Shown: positions 1 to 8,600 of the stretch, piece after piece | Numbering within the stretch: position 1 is the first letter of the stretch | Layout: every line of letters begins with the position of its first letter | Assembly: GCA_937927445.1 (NCBI GenBank) | Contig: CALAOB010000091.1 | Span: 1-24,659 of the forward strand | Length of the DNA: 24,659 nt | Source of the DNA: an uncultured Oribacterium sp. | GTDB lineage: Bacteria; Bacillota; Clostridia; Lachnospirales; Lachnospiraceae | Direction: 5' to 3' | The notes under the pieces: generated by a model | Seen by the model: the letters and a program-made list of their open reading frames with translations, nothing else | Told to the model about the DNA's origin: nothing | Databases searched by the model: none | Made by a program: the position numbers and the translations under genes

Positions 1-451
1 GACAGCACAGAATCGTCACGATGGTCTCACCGGAGATCGTCAGTGCACCACCCGCAAGCTTGACCGGCTTGATCGGAACGAAGGAGGTGAAGCTCTTCGG
101 ATTCGCACCGAACAGGAGCAGCGCCAGATTCTGAAGAAGGTAGGATACACCGATTGCGGTGATCAGGACGTTCAGAGAGTTTGCCTGACGGAGCGGCTTG
201 TAAGCAACCTTCTCGATGACGACACCCAGCAGGGTGCAGATCACCATCGACAGGAGGGTCGACACTAGGATCGGAAGGCCCATCTGGTTCAATGCAATAA
301 ACGCTGCGTAACCACCGACCATGAGGATATCACCATGGGCGAAGTTGAGCATCTTTGCGATTCCATATACCATCGTGTAGCCCAGGGCGATGATCGCGTA
401 GATCGAGCCTAAACTGACACCACTCAGCAAGTAGGAAATGAAACTCATCAT
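1..451 (-). CDS. livH: Branched-chain amino-acid ABC transporter permease LivH (partial, N-terminal part)
   Basis: The frame is open from an ATG at 451 to the window edge, giving about 150 N-terminal residues, beginning MMSFISYLLSGVSLGSIYAI and continuing through GYTMVYGIAKMLNFAHGD. The segment GMV/TMVYG-I-x-MLNFAHGD is characteristic of LivH-type permeases of the HAAT family, which form the membrane channel for leucine, isoleucine and valine uptake. Hydrophobic membrane segments alternate with the conserved loop. A second ATG follows directly at 448; a GAGGTG Shine-Dalgarno lies 7 to 10 bases upstream and does not decide between them. The gene follows livJ on the same strand, so livM, livG and livF are expected beyond the window edge. 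The C-terminal half is missing only because the window ends. Confidence 0.93.
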   Translation of the reverse strand, partial: MMSFISYLLSGVSLGSIYAIIALGYTMVYGIAKMLNFAHGDILMVGGYAAFIALNQMGLPILVSTLLSMVICTLLGVVIEKVAYKPLRQANSLNVLITAIGVSYLLQNLALLLFGANPKSFTSFVPIKPVKLAGGALTISGETIVTILCC

Positions 452-476
452 CTCTAAACACCTCTTCGAAATTAAT

Positions 477-489
477 GGGGACGATCCCC
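477..489 (-). promoter_or_regulatory. Small hairpin upstream of the livH ribosome binding site
   Basis: GGGG-ACGAT-CCCC forms a 4-bp GC stem in the livH leader, about 20 bases upstream of its GAGGTG ribosome binding site. It is too short to act as a terminator. It could influence translation or mark an RNA processing site, but no function is shown. Confidence 0.35.
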
Positions 490-506
490 GTACATAAGTA
501 TTAAGG

Positions 507-558
507 GATCTTCATAATGTCGTAACGAAATCACTTTCCTTTCGAAATTATGAAGATC
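507..558 (-). repeat. 12-bp inverted repeat in the livJ-livH spacer
   Basis: GATCTTCATAAT (507-518) is the exact reverse complement of ATTATGAAGATC (547-558). The 28-base spacer itself contains a CGAAA/TTTCG pair, so the whole unit can fold into one long hairpin in the livH leader. It sits immediately after the livJ terminator on the minus strand. It could stabilise the livJ mRNA 3' end or bind a regulator; the sequence alone does not distinguish these. Confidence 0.5.
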
Positions 559-573
559 GTTTAATTTAATTCA

Positions 574-606
574 ATAAAGGGTTGCTTACAGTAAGCAACC
601 CTTTAT
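574..606 (-). terminator. Terminator or attenuator between livJ and livH
   Basis: A near-perfect stem of about 15 bp (AAAGGGTTGCTTAC paired with GTAAGCAACCCTTT, 3-nt loop) starts about 58 bases after the livJ stop. On the minus strand it is followed by a U-rich tract (TTTATTGAATTAAATT). A partial terminator here is a common way to make the abundant binding protein in excess over its permease. Partial readthrough is inferred; the hairpin itself is clear. Confidence 0.8.
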
Positions 607-663
607 GCTCTTTCATCATGCAGAAAACCAAGATTTTCTCATGATGCTTCATCACTTTTCCGA

Positions 664-1893
664 TCAGTCGGCAGAAGTATAAGCACCATCCTTGACGATG
701 ACTGCCTTCGGCTCCTTATCGACATCACCGTTCTCGTCCCAAGTCATGCCGGAACCGGTGAGACCATCATACTTGACGGACTTCATCTGCTCTTCCATCG
801 CGGTACCAAGATCAGCTACGGACATATCCGGAGTCAGGTTACCAGCCTCGATCGCTGCCTTCATGATGTATGCTGCATCGTATGCATCCGCTGCGAACTG
901 GATCGGAGTGTCACCGAACTTATCCTTATAAGCGGTTACGAAGCTTACGGTCTTCTCGTCGGTCGCGTCTGCTGCGAACGGAGTCAGAAGCATGAGGCCC
1001 TCTGCAAGGGAAGTATCGAAGTTCTCTACGTCGAGGATACCATCCATACCATCACAACCGAAGAAGGTCGGCTTGTAACCCATGGTGTTGGCCTGTGTCA
1101 GAACGAGCGCTGCCTCTGTGTAGTAGAACGGAAGGAATACCAGCTCTGCGCCTGCGCTCTGCATCTTCTGAAGCTGTGTAGAGAAGTCGGTCTTTGAATC
1201 CGCGGTGAACTGCTCATCCGCTACGACCTCGAGTCCCTGGTTGCCGGCCTCGGTCACGAAGGAATCGTGAATACCGGAGGAATAAACATCGGAAGAATCA
1301 TAGATGATACCGATCTTGGTAGCGAGCTTGTGGGTTCCGATGTACTCTGCGGACTTGGCGCCCTGTGCCGGATCAGAGAAGCATACACGGTATGCGTTCG
1401 GAGCTGCGGTACAGTCAACGGCGGAACCTGACGGAGTCAGAAGGAACATGTTATCATTCTGAGCCTCGGAAGCAACGGCAATGGTCGGTGCGGAAGTGGT
1501 CGGTCCGATCAGCATCTGCATGCCCCAGTCCTTCAGGGAGTTGTATGCGTTGATGGCCTTCTCCTGATCATGCTCATCATCTGCAGTCTTATACTCTACC
1601 TGGTAGCCATTGATACCACCATTTGCATTAATCTCGTCGATGGCAACCTGTGCACCATTGATGACAGCCTTACCATAGATCGCTGCACCACCGGTCAGAG
1701 GTCCCTGACCACCGATCTTCCATGTAAGATCTGAAGAACCAGCGGCTGTCGTTGTGCCCTCAGCTGCTGCAGCGGTTGTCGTATCGCCTGCAGCGGCAGC
1801 GGCTGTCGTCGCCTCCGGGGTAGATGAAGAACCACAGGCTGCTAAAGACGCAACCATCGAAGCTGCAAGTACTGCACTTAATACCTTTTTCAT
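664..1893 (-). CDS. livJ: Branched-chain amino-acid ABC transporter substrate-binding lipoprotein
   Basis: A 409-residue extracytoplasmic binding protein of the type I periplasmic-binding fold (Leu/Ile/Val family). It opens with a lipoprotein signal, MKKVLSAVLAASMVASLAAC, with the lipobox Cys at residue 20. An Ala/Thr-rich linker (about residues 22-52) probably tethers the domain to the membrane. Mature-domain hallmarks include IGGQGPLTGGAAIYGK, VAIDEINANGGINGY, the IGPTTSAPTIAVA segment and LLTPSGSA. It delivers branched-chain amino acids or similar ligands to LivH/LivM. The start has a good AGGAG site (GAGAGGAGAG) and a strong sigma-A promoter. The next gene downstream is livH, across a spacer holding a terminator-like hairpin. 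The exact ligand cannot be read from the sequence, since this family also binds other amides and amino acids. Confidence 0.93.
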   Translation of the reverse strand: MKKVLSAVLAASMVASLAACGSSSTPEATTAAAAAGDTTTAAAAEGTTTAAGSSDLTWKIGGQGPLTGGAAIYGKAVINGAQVAIDEINANGGINGYQVEYKTADDEHDQEKAINAYNSLKDWGMQMLIGPTTSAPTIAVASEAQNDNMFLLTPSGSAVDCTAAPNAYRVCFSDPAQGAKSAEYIGTHKLATKIGIIYDSSDVYSSGIHDSFVTEAGNQGLEVVADEQFTADSKTDFSTQLQKMQSAGAELVFLPFYYTEAALVLTQANTMGYKPTFFGCDGMDGILDVENFDTSLAEGLMLLTPFAADATDEKTVSFVTAYKDKFGDTPIQFAADAYDAAYIMKAAIEAGNLTPDMSVADLGTAMEEQMKSVKYDGLTGSGMTWDENGDVDKEPKAVIVKDGAYTSAD

Positions 1894-1946
1894 AATTTCT
1901 CTCCTCTCAGTTTTCTAAAATACAAGCTTTCTGAAAACTTTTCATC

Positions 1947-1975
1947 ATTATAAAGTTCGGAGTTATGGAAGTCAA
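1947..1975 (-). promoter_or_regulatory. Sigma-A promoter of livJ
   Basis: On the minus strand a TTGACT -35 box (1970-1975) and a TATAAT -10 box (1947-1952) are separated by exactly 17 bases. This gives a start near 1940 and a leader of about 45 nt. The leader can form a weak hairpin (AGTTTTC 1909-1915 with GAAAACT 1933-1939) just ahead of the ribosome binding site. The near-consensus boxes suit a highly expressed binding protein. Confidence 0.8.
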
Positions 1976-2057
1976 TAACTTTTATAACATATTTTCACGT
2001 TCACACTTCGTTTGATAACCGTCAGGAATATGTATTATAATAATTTCTTCTCAAAGG

Positions 2058-2295
2058 CACGCAGGGCCCCGAAAGCTCGGTCTCAGCAGCCATACGCAAA
2101 GTTCGTGAAGAATCAAAATTTCACCCCTTAGAAGCACTTAGAGTAATTTTTCCTTAGCACCCTCTGCAACGCTGAGTTTTCATAAAGAAAACTCAGTGAT
2201 TGCAGAGGACTTAGTGCTTCTTAGGGGTGAAATTTTAGAGTCTTCCGAACTTGGAGTACTGTGCTGCTGAGACTGAGCCTCCGGGGCCCTGCGTG
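2058..2295 (+). repeat. Palindromic structured repeat, copy A
   Basis: A 238-bp near-palindrome fills the gpsA-livJ spacer, starting 9 bases after the gpsA stop. Outer arms are CACGCAGGGCCCCG (2058-2071) and CGGGGCCCTGCGTG (2282-2295). Further in are GTCTCAGCAGC with GCTGCTGAGAC. Next come 27-nt arms (2115-2141 and 2210-2236) with only two T.T-type mismatches. The apical stem is CCTCTGCAA/TTGCAGAGG capped by CTGAGTTTTC/GAAAACTCAG. Conserved unpaired blocks are CCATACG on the left and AGTACTGTG on the right. Bases 2148-2203 are identical over 56 nt to the reverse complement of 18424-18479 in copy C. It contains no convincing gene. The boundaries are set by the visible arms; no target-site duplication was seen. 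Confidence 0.85.
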
Positions 2296-2304
2296 AATTC
2301 AAGT

Positions 2305-3312
2305 TTATTTATCAAATGGTACGTTGATATTTTCAATGGTGCGATCGCGGAGCATGAGGTCGCGGACCGCTTCGCGTGCCGGCTTGCCTTCGAAGAGGAT
2401 CTGGTTGATGCCCTCGACGATCGGCATCGATACCTCATACTTCTCGGCGAGTGCACGTGCCGCCTTCGCCGCATACACACCCTCAACGGTCTGGCCGACT
2501 TCCTGCATCGCTTCCTCGTAGCTTCTGCCCTCGCCCATCAGGATACCGGCGCGGCGGTTCCGGCTGTGCATGGAGGCACAGGTTACGATCAAATCACCGA
2601 TGCCACTCAGACCGTTGAAGGTCTCCATGCGGCAGCCCATCTTCATACCGAGTCGCTCGATTTCTGCGATGCCGCGTGTGATCAGCGCCGCCTTCGTATT
2701 ATCCCCGTAGCCGAGGCCATCCGCCATACCAGCTGCGAGTGCGATGACATTCTTCGTCGCACCGCCGATTTCGATGCCCTTGATATCCGGGTTGATGTAG
2801 ACACGGAAGCAGTCGCACATGAACGCATTCTGTACAAAAAGCGCCGTCTTCTCGGTATGCGCACCGGTCACGATCGTCGTCGGAATAAAGCGCGATACCT
2901 CCTCCGCGTGGCTCGGTCCGGACAGTACCGCGACATCCGCCTGCGGGATTTCCTCTTCGATGATATCCGACATAGTGTAAAGCGTGCCCTCTTCGATGCC
3001 CTTTGCCACCGACACGATGATCTGTCCCTCGCCGACAAACGGCTTCATCTCATGCGCTGTCCCACGCACGAAGATGGACGGCACCGCCAGCACGACGAGC
3101 GCCTGCTCCTTCAGTGCAGACTCGAGATCCGAGGTAAAGCGCACAGTCTCCGGAATCACCGCACCCGGCAGGTTCTTATGACGGTGGGTCTCCCGAAGCA
3201 CATCCACCTCCTGCTGAAACTTCGACCAGATGGTCACCTCATGTCCGTTATGGGCGAGCAGAATGCCGAGGGCCGTGCCCCAGGTACCTGCGCCGATGAT
3301 TGATGTTTTCAT
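2305..3312 (-). CDS. gpsA: Glycerol-3-phosphate dehydrogenase [NAD(P)+]
   Basis: A 335-residue cytoplasmic enzyme of full family length that reduces dihydroxyacetone phosphate to sn-glycerol-3-phosphate for phospholipid synthesis. The N-terminal Rossmann fold carries IIGAGTWGTALG (residues 5-16). The catalytic domain has LSGPSHAEEV and the conserved GGATKNVIALAAGMADGLGYGDNTKAAL block, whose lysines include the catalytic one, followed by TFNGLSGIGDLIVTC. A strong site, AAAAGAGGAGACTTA, precedes the ATG. It is the last gene of der-plsY-gpsA, so the product of GpsA feeds the acyltransferase encoded just upstream. No ordinary terminator follows; palindromic repeat copy A begins 9 bases after the stop and may form the transcript end. 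Confidence 0.97.
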   Translation of the reverse strand: MKTSIIGAGTWGTALGILLAHNGHEVTIWSKFQQEVDVLRETHRHKNLPGAVIPETVRFTSDLESALKEQALVVLAVPSIFVRGTAHEMKPFVGEGQIIVSVAKGIEEGTLYTMSDIIEEEIPQADVAVLSGPSHAEEVSRFIPTTIVTGAHTEKTALFVQNAFMCDCFRVYINPDIKGIEIGGATKNVIALAAGMADGLGYGDNTKAALITRGIAEIERLGMKMGCRMETFNGLSGIGDLIVTCASMHSRNRRAGILMGEGRSYEEAMQEVGQTVEGVYAAKAARALAEKYEVSMPIVEGINQILFEGKPAREAVRDLMLRDRTIENINVPFDK

Positions 3313-3333
3313 TAAGTCTCCTCTTTTAAATCA

Positions 3334-3365
3334 CGCCCGGTGGAAGCCAATGCTTCTGCCGGGCG
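3334..3365 (-). other. Hairpin in the plsY-gpsA spacer
   Basis: CGCCCGG-TG-GAAGC-CAAT-GCTTC-TG-CCGGGCG folds into a 12-bp stem with one internal mismatch and a 4-nt loop. On the minus strand it is followed by TGATTTAAAAG rather than a run of T. It is therefore more likely an intra-operon processing or attenuation structure than a full terminator. Confidence 0.6.
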
Positions 3366-3435
3366 AACGTATTCTTTCATATACTTATGTTCTACCGCCA
3401 CCCATCCGCGATGGCGCTGTCATCTTCGACACGGA

Positions 3436-4080
3436 TCACTTCTTAAAATGAAACTTCGATTCCGTACCGTTCTTCAGCCGCTGGATATTCGAGCGGTGCT
3501 GCCATACGCCGAGCGCTGCGATCAGGAAGAACACGACGAGTACGATCGGATAGATCGCCATGGACATCGGAAGGAGTCCGAAGTAACCGAAGATGGCGGT
3601 CAGAATAAACAGCAGGGATACGCCGCAGATCGAGCCGACGCTCACATAGCCGGTGGTCTTCGCGATCACCACAAAAAGTGCAAACAGCACGATGGCCATC
3701 CGCCAGTCGAAGGCGATGATGAGCGCACCGGTGCAGGCGATGCCCTTACCGCCGCGCAGCATCGGAAGTGCCGGAAAATCATGGCCGAGGATCGAACCGA
3801 AGCCCGCAAAGACGGTGATGAGGGTGCCCTCATCGATCGTCGCCGGTTTGTAGATCATGTGCATCATGAGGATCGGAACGATGGTCTTCGCGATATCCAG
3901 CAGCAGTACGGTTGCGCCCGCTCTCTTTCCGAGCGTGCGGCTGATGTTCGTGGAGCCCGGATTACCGGAGCCCTGCTTATAGATATCGACGCCCTGGGAC
4001 TTCGCATACAGATAGCCATTCGGTATGTTACCGAAGATATATCCCACTACAAGGGAAATGATCATGTGCTGTATATTCAT
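3436..4080 (-). CDS. plsY: Glycerol-3-phosphate acyltransferase PlsY (acyl-phosphate type)
   Basis: A 214-residue polytopic membrane enzyme that transfers an acyl group from acyl-phosphate to glycerol-3-phosphate, giving lysophosphatidic acid. Visible family motifs are SGNPGSTN (usually SGNPGATN), GHDFPALPMLRGGKGIA (the phosphate-binding glycine-rich loop) and a C-terminal HRSNIQRLKNGTE. Several hydrophobic segments alternate with these motifs, which face the cytoplasm in this family. I chose ATG 4080, seven bases after a GAGAGG site and overlapping the der stop as TGATG; a GTG at 4083 is the alternative. Translational coupling with der is likely. GpsA, encoded downstream, supplies its substrate. 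Confidence 0.95.
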   Translation of the reverse strand: MNIQHMIISLVVGYIFGNIPNGYLYAKSQGVDIYKQGSGNPGSTNISRTLGKRAGATVLLLDIAKTIVPILMMHMIYKPATIDEGTLITVFAGFGSILGHDFPALPMLRGGKGIACTGALIIAFDWRMAIVLFALFVVIAKTTGYVSVGSICGVSLLFILTAIFGYFGLLPMSMAIYPIVLVVFFLIAALGVWQHRSNIQRLKNGTESKFHFKK

Positions 4081-5414
4081 CACTCATCCTCTCCGGCCTG
4101 ACGCTCACGGATCAGGAACTTCAGCGGTGTTCCCGGGAAGCCGAAGGCCTCACGAATCTGATTCTCGATGTATCTCGTATAGGAGAAATGCATCAGCTGC
4201 TGGTCATTTACGAAAATAACGAAGGTAGGCGGCTCGACCGCGGTCTGCGTCATGTAGAACAGCTTGAGACGCTTGCCCTTATCACTCGGCGGCTGCTTCA
4301 TCGCTGTCGCTCTCGTCATGATGTCATTGAGCACACCCGTACGGATACGAAGGGTCTGGCTCTCCCGCACCTGATCGACGAGATCGAAGATCTTATTCAG
4401 ACGCTGTCCGGTCTCTGCCGAGATGAAAAGGTACTGCGCATACGGCATGTAGGAGAACTTCTCCATCAGCTTCGTCTGGAATTCCTTCATCGTCTTATCA
4501 TTCTTATCCGGCACCGCATCCCACTTGTTCACGCAGATGATGACGCCCTTTCCGGACTCATGGGCGATACCGGCGATGCGCGCATCTCCCTCGGTGATGC
4601 CCTGGGTCGCATCGATCAGCACGAGACAGATATCTGCACGATCTACGGCCGCGACGGTACGGATGACAGAGTAACGCTCGATATCGTCATCGATCTTTCC
4701 CTTCCGGCGTAAGCCCGCGGTATCGATGAAGGTATATTCCTTACCGTTGTGTACGATCTTCGTATCGATCGCGTCACGGGTCGTTCCGGCAATGTTGGAG
4801 ACGATCACGCGGTTCTGTCCCAGCAGCTTATTGATCACGGAGCTCTTTCCGACATTTGGCTTACCGATGAGCGCGACCTTCACAGAATCATCCTCGACCT
4901 CTTCTGCCGTCTCAACCGGGAAGTGCCTGATCACCTCATCCAGCATGTCGCCGACACCGAGCTGGTTCACCGAGGACACACCGAACGGATCACCGAGCCC
5001 CAGATTATAGAACTCGTAAATATCGTTACCGAACTTCTGGAAGCTGTCGACCTTATTCACACAGAGAACGACCGGCTTTCCGGACTTCCGGAGCATATTC
5101 GCCACCTCGTAGTCCGCATCAACGAGACCGGTACGTACATCCACGACGAAAATGATGACATCTGCCGTATCGATCGCCAGCTGTGCCTGTGCACGCATCT
5201 GCGACAGGATGATATCCTGGGAATCCGGCTCGATACCACCCGTATCGATCAGCGTAAACTTGTTATTCAGCCACTCCGCATCCGCATAGATACGGTCACG
5301 GGTCACACCCGGCGTATCCTTCACGATGGAGATCTGCTTCCCCGCAATCAGGTTGAACAGCGTAGACTTACCTACGTTTGGACGGCCTACCACCGCCACC
5401 ATCACTTTTCTCAT
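4080..5414 (-). CDS. der: Ribosome biogenesis GTPase Der (EngA)
   Basis: A 444-residue protein with two tandem GTPase domains and a C-terminal KH-like domain, the standard Der layout and length; it acts in 50S ribosomal subunit assembly. Domain 1 shows the P-loop GRPNVGKS (residues 10-17), DTGG (57-60) and NKVD (120-123). Domain 2 shows GKPNVGKS (184-191), DTAG (231-234) and NKWD (296-299). The ATG is preceded by AAGGTG at 5-base spacing. It heads an operon with plsY and gpsA, overlapping plsY at their junction; der next to gpsA is a common Firmicute arrangement. A small hairpin with a UUCG loop (GCC-UUCG-GGC) lies just upstream of the ribosome binding site. Confidence 0.97.
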   Translation of the reverse strand: MRKVMVAVVGRPNVGKSTLFNLIAGKQISIVKDTPGVTRDRIYADAEWLNNKFTLIDTGGIEPDSQDIILSQMRAQAQLAIDTADVIIFVVDVRTGLVDADYEVANMLRKSGKPVVLCVNKVDSFQKFGNDIYEFYNLGLGDPFGVSSVNQLGVGDMLDEVIRHFPVETAEEVEDDSVKVALIGKPNVGKSSVINKLLGQNRVIVSNIAGTTRDAIDTKIVHNGKEYTFIDTAGLRRKGKIDDDIERYSVIRTVAAVDRADICLVLIDATQGITEGDARIAGIAHESGKGVIICVNKWDAVPDKNDKTMKEFQTKLMEKFSYMPYAQYLFISAETGQRLNKIFDLVDQVRESQTLRIRTGVLNDIMTRATAMKQPPSDKGKRLKLFYMTQTAVEPPTFVIFVNDQQLMHFSYTRYIENQIREAFGFPGTPLKFLIRERQAGEDE

Positions 5415-5475
5415 ATTTTCACCTTACTACGTGCTGCCCGAAGGCCCACATAAAACACTCATTCTTAACTAAATA

Positions 5476-5504
5476 ATATTAGCATGAGATAGATAAATCG
5501 GCAA
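5476..5504 (-). promoter_or_regulatory. Possible promoter of der-plsY-gpsA
   Basis: On the minus strand TTGCCG (5499-5504) and TAATAT (5476-5481) are 17 bases apart. Each matches four of six consensus bases. The predicted start lies about 55 bases upstream of the der ATG. This is the best candidate in the der upstream region, but it is only a moderate match. Confidence 0.4.
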
Positions 5505-5533
5505 GTTCAGTTCATCAGTCATCAAACTCATGA

Positions 5534-5597
5534 CCTCGGAGGACCGCCAGCGGATACCATACGTAGAGAACGTTTATCTGATGGCGGTCCTCCGAGG
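5534..5597 (+). repeat. Short palindromic element, copy D (reduced relative of A-C)
   Basis: A perfect 16-bp inverted repeat (CCTCGGAGGACCGCCA 5534-5549, TGGCGGTCCTCCGAGG 5582-5597) encloses GGATACCATACG-TAGAGAA-CGTTTATC. The inner CCATACG followed by a 7-nt loop and CGT matches the same small hairpin in copies A, B and C, and the outer CGGAGGACCGCC resembles the arms of copy B. The long inner arm and the AGTACTGTG block are absent. It lies between the nifJ 3' hairpin and the der promoter. Confidence 0.6.
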
Positions 5598-5615
5598 CCA
5601 CGGGGTCTATACGAC

Positions 5616-5645
5616 GAAGGGAGCCGGCTTGCGCCGGCTCCCTTC
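5616..5645 (-). terminator. GC-rich hairpin at the nifJ 3' end
   Basis: GAAGGGAGCCGGC (5616-5628) pairs perfectly with GCCGGCTCCCTTC (5633-5645) around a TTGC loop, starting about 30 bases after the nifJ stop. The following minus-strand sequence is not a clean T run, so termination may be partial or the stem may protect the mRNA end. Confidence 0.65.
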
Positions 5646-5675
5646 TCACATCACATGAACCGAAATTCAGGTGAA

Positions 5676-8600
5676 TTAGTTGTTGTACAGGTCGATGAGC
5701 TTCTTGAGATGCTCATATCTAGCCTGAGACTCAGCCTGGTTCTTCTCGTCAAGAGCCTTTGCTCTCTCCGGGTTCTTAAGGCCGAGGGACAGGTAACGAA
5801 CCTCACCCTTCAGGAAATCCTGGTAACCGGTGAAATCCGGCTCCTTGGAATCAAGAGTGAACTTCTTATCGCCACCAAGTGGGTTGTATCTGAAGTTGTT
5901 CCAGTAACCAGTCTGGAGTGCAAGCTTCTCCTCAGTCATAGCCTTCGCCATGCCCTTCTTGATGCCGTGGTTGATACAAGGTGCGTATGCAATGATCAGA
6001 GATGGTCCTGGATATGCCTCAGCCTCTGCAATAGCCTTTACAGTCTGCTGCATGTCGCCGCCCATGTTGATATGAGCTACATATACATAGCCATAGGACA
6101 TTGCGATACCAGGAAGATCCTTCTTGCCGGTCTCCTTACCACCTGCAGCGAACTGTGCAACTGCACCGGTCGGAGTCGACTTGGAGGACTGTCCACCTGT
6201 GTTGGAGTAAACCTCAGTATCGAATACCATTACGTTGATGTCCTTGCCGGAAGCAAGTACATGATCGAGGCCGCCGAAACCGATATCATAAGCCCAACCA
6301 TCACCACCGAAGATCCACTGGCTCTTCTTAGCGAGGAAGTCCTTATTCTTTACGAGATCCTTGGAAAGATCGTCGGTCTTATCAGCAAGTGCTGCAACGA
6401 GCTTCTCGGTAGCTGCACCGTTGGTAGCGCCTACGCCGAAAGTATCAAGCCACTCCTGAGCGACATCCTTCACAGATGCATCCTTCTCAGCGAGCTCCTC
6501 TACTTCCTTCTTCAGTCTGGTACGGATTGCGTTCTGAGCAAGTAACATACCATAACCGAACTCTGCGTTATCCTCGAAGAGGGAGTTATCCCATGCCGGG
6601 CCCTGACCCTTCGCGTTTACAGTGTACGGTGTAGAAGGTGAAGAGTTACCCCAGATAGATGAGCAGCCTGTCGCATTTGCGATGTACATTCTGTCACCGA
6701 AGAGCTGAGTGATGAGCTTAGCATATGGTGTCTCACCACAGCCAGGACATGCACCGGAGTACTCGAGTAACGGCTTCTTGAACTGTGAACCCTTAACGGT
6801 CGTCTCCTTGAACTTCGCAACAACGTCATCCTTCTCAGGAAGCTTTACTGCATAGTCGAAGAACTTCTGTCTGTCAAGCTCCTCAGCGATCGGCTTCATC
6901 TCGAGTGCCTTCTCGCCCTTCATGCCAGGACATACGTTTGCGCAGGAACCACAACCGGTACAGTCAAGTACAGATACCTGAATACCGAACTTGTAATCCG
7001 GCATACCGGTCATTGCCTTGGTCAGCATACCCTCTGGAGCGTTTGCAGCCTCGTCAGCAGTAAATGCGAACGGACGGATTGCGCCGTGCGGGCAGACATA
7101 AGAACAGAAGTTACACTGGATACAGTTATCCGGATTCCACTGCGGAACGTTTACAGCGATACCTCTCTTCTCGTAAGCAGATGTTCCGGAAGGAGTTGTA
7201 CCATCGACATAAGCATTGAACGCAGAAACAGGAAGTGAGTTACCCTCCTGAGCGGAAACCTTGTTCTGGATGTTGTTTACGAAATCAAGAACATCCTTGG
7301 TGCCCTCGGTCTTATCCTTGAACTCGAGGCCCTCATCCTGTGCGTTAGCCCAGTCCTCAGGGATCTCGATCTTCTCGAATGCGTTTGCACCAGCGTCGAT
7401 TGCTGCCCAGTTCTTCTTAACGACATCCTCACCCTTACGGCCGTATGTCTTCTGTGCAGCGTCCTTCATCAGCTTGTTTGCCTCTTCCTTCGGGATGATA
7501 CCGGTCAGTGTGAAGAATGCAGACTGAAGGATGGTGTTGATTCTTGTCGGGCCCATGCCGGTCTCAATACCGATCTTTACACCGTTGATGATGTAGAAGT
7601 TGATCTTGTGATCGTACATGTACTTCTTAACCTGGCCAGGGATGTGCTCAGCGATCTCATCCTTGTTCCATACGCAGTTAAGGAGGAAGGTACCACCATC
7701 AACGAGCTCCTGAACCATGTTGAACTTGGTCATGTAAGCCGGATTGTGGCAGGCTACGAAGTTTGCTCTGTGGATCAGGTAAGTAGACTTGATCGGCTTC
7801 TTACCGAATCTCAGGTGAGACATGGTAACACCGCCGGACTTCTTGGAATCATAATCGAAGTAAGCCTGAGCGTACATGTCTGTGTTATCACCGATGATCT
7901 TGATGGAGTTCTTGTTTGCACCTACGGTACCATCTGCACCGAGACCCCAGAACTTACAGTTAACGGTTCCCTCAGGAGTCGTAACGAGTGCTGGACCAGC
8001 CGGCAGAGAAAGGTGTGTAACATCATCATCGATACCAATGGTGAATCTCTTCTTATCAACGTTGTTGTAAACAGCAACGATCTGAGAAGGTGTGGTATCC
8101 TTGGAACCGAGACCATAACGGCCGGAAAGGATGGTGCAGTTTGCGAACTCTGTGCCCTGAAGAGCTGCTACGACATCGAGGTACAGCGGCTCACCGATGG
8201 AGCCCGGCTCCTTCGTTCTGTCGAGAACAGAGATCACCTTGGTGGTTGCAGGAAGAGCCTTTACGAATGCGTCCTTGCTGAACGGTCTGTAAAGTCTTAC
8301 CTTGACAACGCCGACCTTCTGACCCTGCTTAGCAAGGTAATCAATGGTCTCCTCGATGGTATCGTTTACAGAACCCATCGCAACGATGACGTGATCAGCA
8401 TCTGCTGCACCGTAGTAGTTGAAAAGCTTGTAATCTGTACCGATCTTCGCATTCACCTTATCCATGTACTCCTGAACGATTGCAGGAAGTGCATCGTAGT
8501 AAGGGTTGGAAGCCTCACGAGCCTGGAAGAAGATATCCGGGTTCTGAGCAGATCCTCTCTCAACCGGGTGGTTCGGGTTAAGAGCCTTCGCTCTGAACTC

